Assembly: GCF_012849095.1 (NCBI RefSeq)
Contig: NZ_CP051680.1
Coordinates: 1,054,001-1,118,000 of the forward strand
Direction: 5' to 3'
Length of the DNA stretch: 64,000 nucleotides
DNA from: Cohnella herbarum
GTDB lineage: Bacteria; Bacillota; Bacilli; Paenibacillales; Paenibacillaceae
Part shown: positions 59,758 through 64,000 of the stretch, in pieces
How the letters are laid out: each line of letters opens with the position of its first letter
Position numbering within the stretch: position 1 is the stretch's first letter
Notes under the pieces: model-generated
Database searches by the model: none
The model's input: only the letters and a program-made list of their open reading frames with translations
What the model was told of the DNA's origin: nothing
Translations under genes and position numbers: made by a program

Positions 59758-60776
59758 TCACTTACGTCGGAACGGCGAATCCCGGCTTCTCTCCTTATGC
59801 TATGGAAGAGCTGCGGAGACGCATACGAGGCACTAAGGTTTCGGGCTTGGCGCCGGGGGAAACTTTCTCCTTCACGAGCGGCGACCACGATCCTGAAGCG
59901 TTACTGACCGAGTTGCGCCGCAAGGAACCGATTTTCCTGCGGCACTTGTTCCCCGTAGAAGCGGAGAATGAACTGACGGGTAGCCCCGAGCAAACGGATG
60001 AATTGCTTCAAGCGTATGCGGCTACGTTGGGTAATCGAGCACAAGGCAAGAAGATCGCAATCCAAGTTCGCAAGGAACAGAATAGCCCGTTCCCTTATAC
60101 GTCCGCGGAAGGCCGAGACGTTATCGCACCGGTTATTAAGGAGCTGGGTGGGGAAGTGGTGGCGCGGGAAGCGGATTGGATTGTTTCCGTCTATGCGACG
60201 AAGAAGAAATTGTATCTGGGCTGCTCGCTGCCGCGCGATAATTTGTCGGATTGGCCGGGAGGAGCGGTTCGATTCCGGAAGGACGAAGGCCTGATCTCTC
60301 GCGCCGCATTTAAGCTATTGGAAGCGGAGCGCGCGTTTAACTTGCCGCTGGATCGATTCTCGAACGCGCTCGATCTGGGCGCCGCGCCCGGGGGATGGAC
60401 GTCCGTGCTGCTCGAGAGAGGTCTGAAGGTTACCGCGGTCGATCCCGCCGAGATGGATCCGTCCTTGGAGCTTCATCCGAGTTTGCGCCATATCCGGCGC
60501 AATGCGGCCGACGTTTCCTTCGCTCCGGGTACGTTCGATCTGATGGTATGCGATATGAGCTGGGATCCTCATCATACGGCTCGCATCGTATCGGAGCTGG
60601 CTCATGTCCTTTCGGCGGGAGCCACCGGAATCATCACGTTGAAGTTAATGTATCGCAAGCCGTTCCAAAGCATCCAGGATCTCATGGAGGATTACAGTCA
60701 TGAGTTCGATATCCGTAAAGTAAAGCAGTTGTTTCATAACCGGGAAGAAGTTACAATGTGGGTGAAGAGAAAATAA
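59754..60776 (+). CDS. FtsJ/RlmM-like SAM-dependent RNA methyltransferase
   Basis: A 340-aa protein. Start at ATG 59754 inside the preceding stop. The N-terminal half (about 1-170) is like the THUMP-type RNA-binding part of RlmM. The C-terminal half is a Rossmann methyltransferase with SAM motif LDLGAAPGGWTS and the FtsJ-type tetrad K-D-K-E: Lys in RAAFKLLE, Asp in CDMSWDP, Lys in ITLKLM, Glu in REEVTMW. This predicts 2'-O-ribose methylation of RNA; RlmM modifies C2498 of 23S rRNA in E. coli, but the target here is unproven. Confidence 0.88.
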   Translation: MITYVGTANPGFSPYAMEELRRRIRGTKVSGLAPGETFSFTSGDHDPEALLTELRRKEPIFLRHLFPVEAENELTGSPEQTDELLQAYAATLGNRAQGKKIAIQVRKEQNSPFPYTSAEGRDVIAPVIKELGGEVVAREADWIVSVYATKKKLYLGCSLPRDNLSDWPGGAVRFRKDEGLISRAAFKLLEAERAFNLPLDRFSNALDLGAAPGGWTSVLLERGLKVTAVDPAEMDPSLELHPSLRHIRRNAADVSFAPGTFDLMVCDMSWDPHHTARIVSELAHVLSAGATGIITLKLMYRKPFQSIQDLMEDYSHEFDIRKVKQLFHNREEVTMWVKRK

Positions 60777-60798
60777 GCAATCGTACCGGGAAAGCATC

Positions 60799-60854
60799 CC
60801 GCATACGGGCGAAACCTTGCAACGTCAAGGCTCCGCTCCGTGTGCGGTTTTTTT
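60799..60854 (+). terminator. Two-stem intrinsic terminator before the kinase-fusion gene
   Basis: CCGCATACGG (60799-60808) pairs with CCGTGTGCGG (60838-60847, one G-U), enclosing an inner CCTTG/CAAGG stem; TTTTTTT follows. It ends the repair/methyltransferase operon and separates it from the kinase gene. It lies only 30 bp before that gene's ATG, so an attenuator is also possible. Confidence 0.8.
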
Positions 60855-60883
60855 ATTTGCTCGATCAGAAATGGGGGACGAGG

Positions 60884-62500
60884 ATGGAAGAACGTCTTGA
60901 AGCGGATCTTGTTTTACTGCCTGGACAGCTATTCGCAGAGCGGTACCGAATCGCTATGCCGATCGGCAAAGGAGGGATGGGGCGCGTTTACTTGGCGGAG
61001 GACATTCGGCTCGGCGGGAAGAACGTAGCGCTTAAGCTGACGCGTCCGCTTCCGGAAGAACGGAGATCGTTCTTGCCCGAAGCGCAGTTGCTAAGCGTGT
61101 TAGATCATCCGAATTTGCCGGCGATCGTCGATTATTTCCCTCCGAACGCGGAGGGGGTCGCTTGCATCGTCATGGATTATATCGCGGGAGATACGATAGC
61201 CGAGAGATTCGAACGTTACGGCTATCGGTTATCCTTCGCCTTCGTGCTCGGAGTACTGGCCGATCTGTGCGAGGTGCTGATCTATTTGCATTCGCAAACC
61301 CCGCCGATCGTGTTTCGGGATTTGAAGCCGGCTAACGTCTTGTTGGACCGCCACAATAAAGCGATTCTCGTTGATTTCGGAATTGCCCGCAGATATCGGG
61401 AACATATGTCGAACGACACGTTGCAGCTTGGCACGCCGGGCTTCGCCGCTCCCGAACAGCTTCGGGGAGAGCAATCCGATAGCCGTACCGATATATACGG
61501 TTTAGGAGCTCTTGCCTATTTTCTGCTCTCCGGGGGAAAGTTTGCGATCCGTCATCAGGGTGAATTCAAGCGAGTCGTTCAGGACGATGTCCCGGCTGCG
61601 TTTATTTTATTGTTGGATCGCTTATTGGCTAGTCAGCCAGAGGGTCGGCCGCAATCCGCCCTCGAGTTGCTTGACGAGATCAAGGCGATCCAACGGGATG
61701 CGGAGGAAGGCACCCGAGCCCGTCGTTCCTCTCACGAGTTCATACATGATCGTTATGCCCCGCAAGATTACGGAAACAACGGCAAAGTAACGGTAATCGC
61801 CGTTGCTTCGGCCTATGCGGGAGCAGGAGCGACCTTCGCATCGGTTGCTCTGTCGTCCGCGCTTGCCAGGAAAGGGATACCCCATTCGATGGTAGAGTGT
61901 CCGGGAAGCGACTCGGAGCTCTACGCCTATTTGAACGGGGAAAGAAGAATGCCTAGAGGCGCCGTCTTCGCGCACGGGAACGGTCAGCAAGCAGCCGTTC
62001 CCGCATGGCGCAGTGGGAAAGCGACTTATTACCCGCTTAATCCGAACGAGGCGAACAATCCGTTACCCGATAGCGCCTTCGCGAAATGGCTCAGAAAACT
62101 CGGCTCGCCTATCGTCTTGCTCGACATGTCCAGCCGATGGGATCAGCCTCTTCTAAAGGAATGGTTGATCAGATCGGTCGATCAGCTTGCCATGGTAGCG
62201 GATTGTTATCCCGCGAAATGGTCCGCCCGCAGACAAGCCTCATGCATGGAGTTGCTTAGTCAAACGAAGCAACGCCGAATTCGGAACGTTTGGATCGCCA
62301 ATCGGGATCAACCGTTTCCGGACCGGAAACAATGGCTTAATCTGTTTCCGGTCAAGCCGGACATTCTTTTACCCGATCTTACGGGATCGGCGACGTTAAA
62401 TGCTTTATGGCGTGGAGAAGGCGTGCCTTCGGACTCTCGCGCGGCGAACAAAATCGACGAGGCGTGCTCAGAATGGGTCGAATCGATTAGCTTGCGATGA
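60884..62500 (+). CDS. Ser/Thr protein kinase fused to a degenerate MinD/ParA-like domain
   Basis: A 538-aa protein; start at ATG 60884 with GGGGGACGAGG upstream. The kinase domain (about 18-275) has glycine loop GKGGMGRV (28-35), Lys51, catalytic FRDLKPAN with Asp146 (HRD His replaced by Phe, as in some active bacterial kinases), DFG from Asp164 and GTPGFAAPEQ. All catalytic residues are present. From about 300 a second domain begins like a MinD/ParA ATPase (VIAVASAYAGAGATFAS, SALARKGI), but the P-loop lysines are missing, so it is probably not an ATPase. No membrane helix or PASTA repeats, unlike PrkC. Function unknown. Confidence 0.85.
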   Translation: MEERLEADLVLLPGQLFAERYRIAMPIGKGGMGRVYLAEDIRLGGKNVALKLTRPLPEERRSFLPEAQLLSVLDHPNLPAIVDYFPPNAEGVACIVMDYIAGDTIAERFERYGYRLSFAFVLGVLADLCEVLIYLHSQTPPIVFRDLKPANVLLDRHNKAILVDFGIARRYREHMSNDTLQLGTPGFAAPEQLRGEQSDSRTDIYGLGALAYFLLSGGKFAIRHQGEFKRVVQDDVPAAFILLLDRLLASQPEGRPQSALELLDEIKAIQRDAEEGTRARRSSHEFIHDRYAPQDYGNNGKVTVIAVASAYAGAGATFASVALSSALARKGIPHSMVECPGSDSELYAYLNGERRMPRGAVFAHGNGQQAAVPAWRSGKATYYPLNPNEANNPLPDSAFAKWLRKLGSPIVLLDMSSRWDQPLLKEWLIRSVDQLAMVADCYPAKWSARRQASCMELLSQTKQRRIRNVWIANRDQPFPDRKQWLNLFPVKPDILLPDLTGSATLNALWRGEGVPSDSRAANKIDEACSEWVESISLR

Positions 62501-62573
62501 TAAGCAGAACGGTTCAAATTCAGCATGCTCACGGTTCTATTCGACGGATTTTCCAAGGCTTTGACAGTCGTGG

Positions 62574-62579
62574 TACAAT
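62574..62579 (+). promoter_or_regulatory. Candidate promoter of the second two-component operon
   Basis: TACAAT preceded by TGG (extended -10), with a weak TTCCAA at 17 bp, 165 bp before the regulator ATG. The remaining gap (62580-62744) has no gene that I can support. Confidence 0.45.
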
Positions 62580-62744
62580 AAAGTTGGGAGAATCGCTTAA
62601 ATACGGGGAGGAAACGGCATCTAACGCGGCCGACCACTCGATTGCGCGCCCATAGAACGCCACGTTGCCGGTCGGTCGTTATCGTTACGGCCGCGGTCTT
62701 GTGATGGCTAACGAATTTGAACTTTTAACCATGAGGTGACGGAT

Positions 62745-63443
62745 ATGAACAATGAAAATATATTGATTATCGAAGACGAAGATGCGATCGCGAGAATTTT
62801 GGAATTGGAACTGGAGCATGAAGGGTATAACGTTGGCCGGGCTGCCGACGGCCGCAAAGGCTTGGAGATGGCGAATTCAGGGGAATGGGATCTCATATTG
62901 CTGGACGTTATGCTGCCCGAGCTGAACGGGATCGAGGTGCTGCGCAGATTAAGGCAGAACGACGGAGCGGTTCCCGTAATCCTCATAACGGCGAGAGATA
63001 CCGTGCCGGATAAAGTAAGCGGCTTCGAGCATGGCGCGAATGATTATATTACGAAACCGTTCGCGATGGAGGAGCTGTTGGCGAGGGTTCGTAACTTGCT
63101 GCGAATATTCAAAGCTTCCCGCGAAGGAGAGAATGAAGACGTCATCCGGATCGGGGATTTGTCGATAGAGCTCTTGACCCGCAAAGTATACCGGAAGGAT
63201 CATTCCATCGACTTAACCCCTCGGGAGTTCGAGCTGTTGCTATATTTGGCAAGACACAAAAATTCCGAGAAAACGCGAGACGAGATCTTGTCCGACGTAT
63301 GGGGTTACGAATATATCGGGGATACGAACGTCGTAGACGTCTATATCCGTTACTTGCGGCAAAAGATGGACAAAGGTTACCGACATAAGCTTCTGCACAC
63401 GGTGCGCGGCGTCGGTTATATGCTGAAGGAGCCGGATGCATGA
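62745..63443 (+). CDS. OmpR-family DNA-binding response regulator
   Basis: A 232-aa regulator. Start at ATG 62745 with GAGGTG upstream; a GTG three codons earlier is less well spaced. Receiver with acidic cluster at 10-13, phospho-acceptor Asp54 (ILLDVMLPELNG), TARD switch and the Lys in DYITKPF. Winged helix (about 130-228) with TPREFELLLYL and VRGVGYML. Closer in pattern to ArlR/CssR than the first regulator of the window. The kinase gene overlaps its stop by ATGA. Confidence 0.94.
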   Translation: MNNENILIIEDEDAIARILELELEHEGYNVGRAADGRKGLEMANSGEWDLILLDVMLPELNGIEVLRRLRQNDGAVPVILITARDTVPDKVSGFEHGANDYITKPFAMEELLARVRNLLRIFKASREGENEDVIRIGDLSIELLTRKVYRKDHSIDLTPREFELLLYLARHKNSEKTRDEILSDVWGYEYIGDTNVVDVYIRYLRQKMDKGYRHKLLHTVRGVGYMLKEPDA

Positions 63444-64000
63444 CCCTAAGATCGAGGTTTACTCTATTCACGGTTTTCTGGCTTATCTTCATTTTGATTT
63501 TGTACAACATCTTCGTTTATTTTTTCGTGATCCGGGTTACGACGCGCGGCGAACTGCAACTGCTAACGAATAAAGCCGATCTGGTCATCGAGACGTTGCG
63601 CAAGCAGGGAATGCGAGGGTTCGAGGATCCGAAGCTACTGAGCGATATGTACAACTACAACGAAATGCTGAGAATCGTAACCGGCGACGTCCGAATCGTC
63701 AATCAGGTCGGCACGGATGAAGAGTTGCTCTCGATTCCAGCGCAAATGCAAGCTTACAATCAATCCGAAACTCGCCAAATTAACGGTCAACGGGTCCTTT
63801 ATTTATCGATGCCTTTTTTTGATCAAGGACACTTGATCGGCACGGTAGAGGCGGCTCGTCGCTTGACCGTTCTCGATAGTTATTTGCAAATTTTGTTGGG
63901 GGCATTAAGCGTAACGAGCATCGGAGCGATCGTGTTCGCCATCTTCGGAACTTATTGGTTCACTTCCCGTCTAACGGGACCGATCGGCCAGATGGTGCAG
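63440..64000 (+). CDS. Sensor histidine kinase, N-terminal part (runs off the window)
   Basis: The frame is open from ATG 63440 (inside the regulator stop, ATGA) to the last base, 187 codons. The visible part has a first membrane helix (about 8-33), an extracellular sensor of about 115 aa including FFDQGHLIGTVEAARR, a second helix (about 148-172) and the start of a HAMP linker (SRLTGPIGQM). The catalytic domains lie beyond the window. Partner of the preceding regulator. Confidence 0.9.
   Translation, partial: MTLRSRFTLFTVFWLIFILILYNIFVYFFVIRVTTRGELQLLTNKADLVIETLRKQGMRGFEDPKLLSDMYNYNEMLRIVTGDVRIVNQVGTDEELLSIPAQMQAYNQSETRQINGQRVLYLSMPFFDQGHLIGTVEAARRLTVLDSYLQILLGALSVTSIGAIVFAIFGTYWFTSRLTGPIGQMVQ

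Noticed and set aside
1..64000. Search for CRISPR arrays, tRNA/rRNA genes, transposases, prophage or toxin-antitoxin pairs
   Set aside because: None seen: no regularly spaced repeats, no tRNA-like cloverleafs noticed by eye, and no integrase or transposase-like proteins. A tRNA scan program would be needed to exclude small RNA genes fully.

Overview
The window reads as one chromosome segment of an endospore-forming Bacillales bacterium, most likely of the Paenibacillus/Cohnella group. The evidence is the Bacillus-like backbone order (cotE, mutS, mutL, miaA, hfq, then spoVK, hflX, ynbB-like, glnR, glnA, then lexA and a yneA-like gene), strong AGGAGG-type ribosome sites, frequent TTG/GTG starts, and LplA/LplB/YtcP-type sugar ABC transporters with long lipoprotein binding proteins. 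I saw no rRNA, tRNA, CRISPR array, insertion sequence or prophage.

Region by region. 1-3356: tail of a carbohydrate ABC operon (two permeases, then a binding lipoprotein). 3365-4462: two related secreted proteins of unknown function whose upstream regions are duplicated copies. 4584-6818: an OmpR-type response regulator and its histidine kinase. 6824-11640: a VOC protein, a chemoreceptor, YxcD-like and Gly-rich membrane proteins, a DUF309 protein, a beta-carbonic anhydrase and a YqkB-like protein. 11701-14344: an M32 carboxypeptidase, sharing an overlapping divergent promoter with the YqkB-like/anhydrase pair, then an aromatic-acid exporter-like protein. 14420-26337: cotE, a putative amidoligase, type 2 IPP isomerase, mutS, an S41 protease, mutL, a methyltransferase, miaA and hfq. 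26415-35999: a class A penicillin-binding protein, a DUF402 protein, a YdcF protein, spoVK, hflX, a PLP enzyme, glnR and glnA. 36013-40937: an LtaS-type protein, lexA, the SOS-controlled yneA-like gene, DUF896, a small membrane protein and a HAD hydrolase. 40963-46283: mtnD and metH back to back, then a YdjM-like membrane protein. 46542-51994: a second sugar ABC operon ending in a GH43 glycosidase, with a candidate CcpA site upstream. 52096-60776: a nucleic-acid repair and processing run (MrfA helicase, MrfB nuclease, HAD phosphatase, MutM, an endonuclease IV-like protein, a cyclic-phosphate-processing receiver protein, a thioredoxin-like protein, an ABC ATPase and an FtsJ-like methyltransferase), the last five joined by 4-8 bp overlaps. 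60799-64000: a Ser/Thr kinase fused to a degenerate MinD/ParA-like domain, then a second two-component pair whose kinase runs off the window.

The most interesting items are the kinase/MinD-like fusion, the overlapping operon with the cyclic-phosphate-processing receiver, the putative amidoligase beside cotE, the duplicated secreted-protein genes with matching leaders, and the nearly symmetric divergent promoter at 11701-11732. No single locus declares itself as a wholly new system. Coordinates follow the start codon judged best from the ribosome-binding site and family length, often downstream of the longest open frame.
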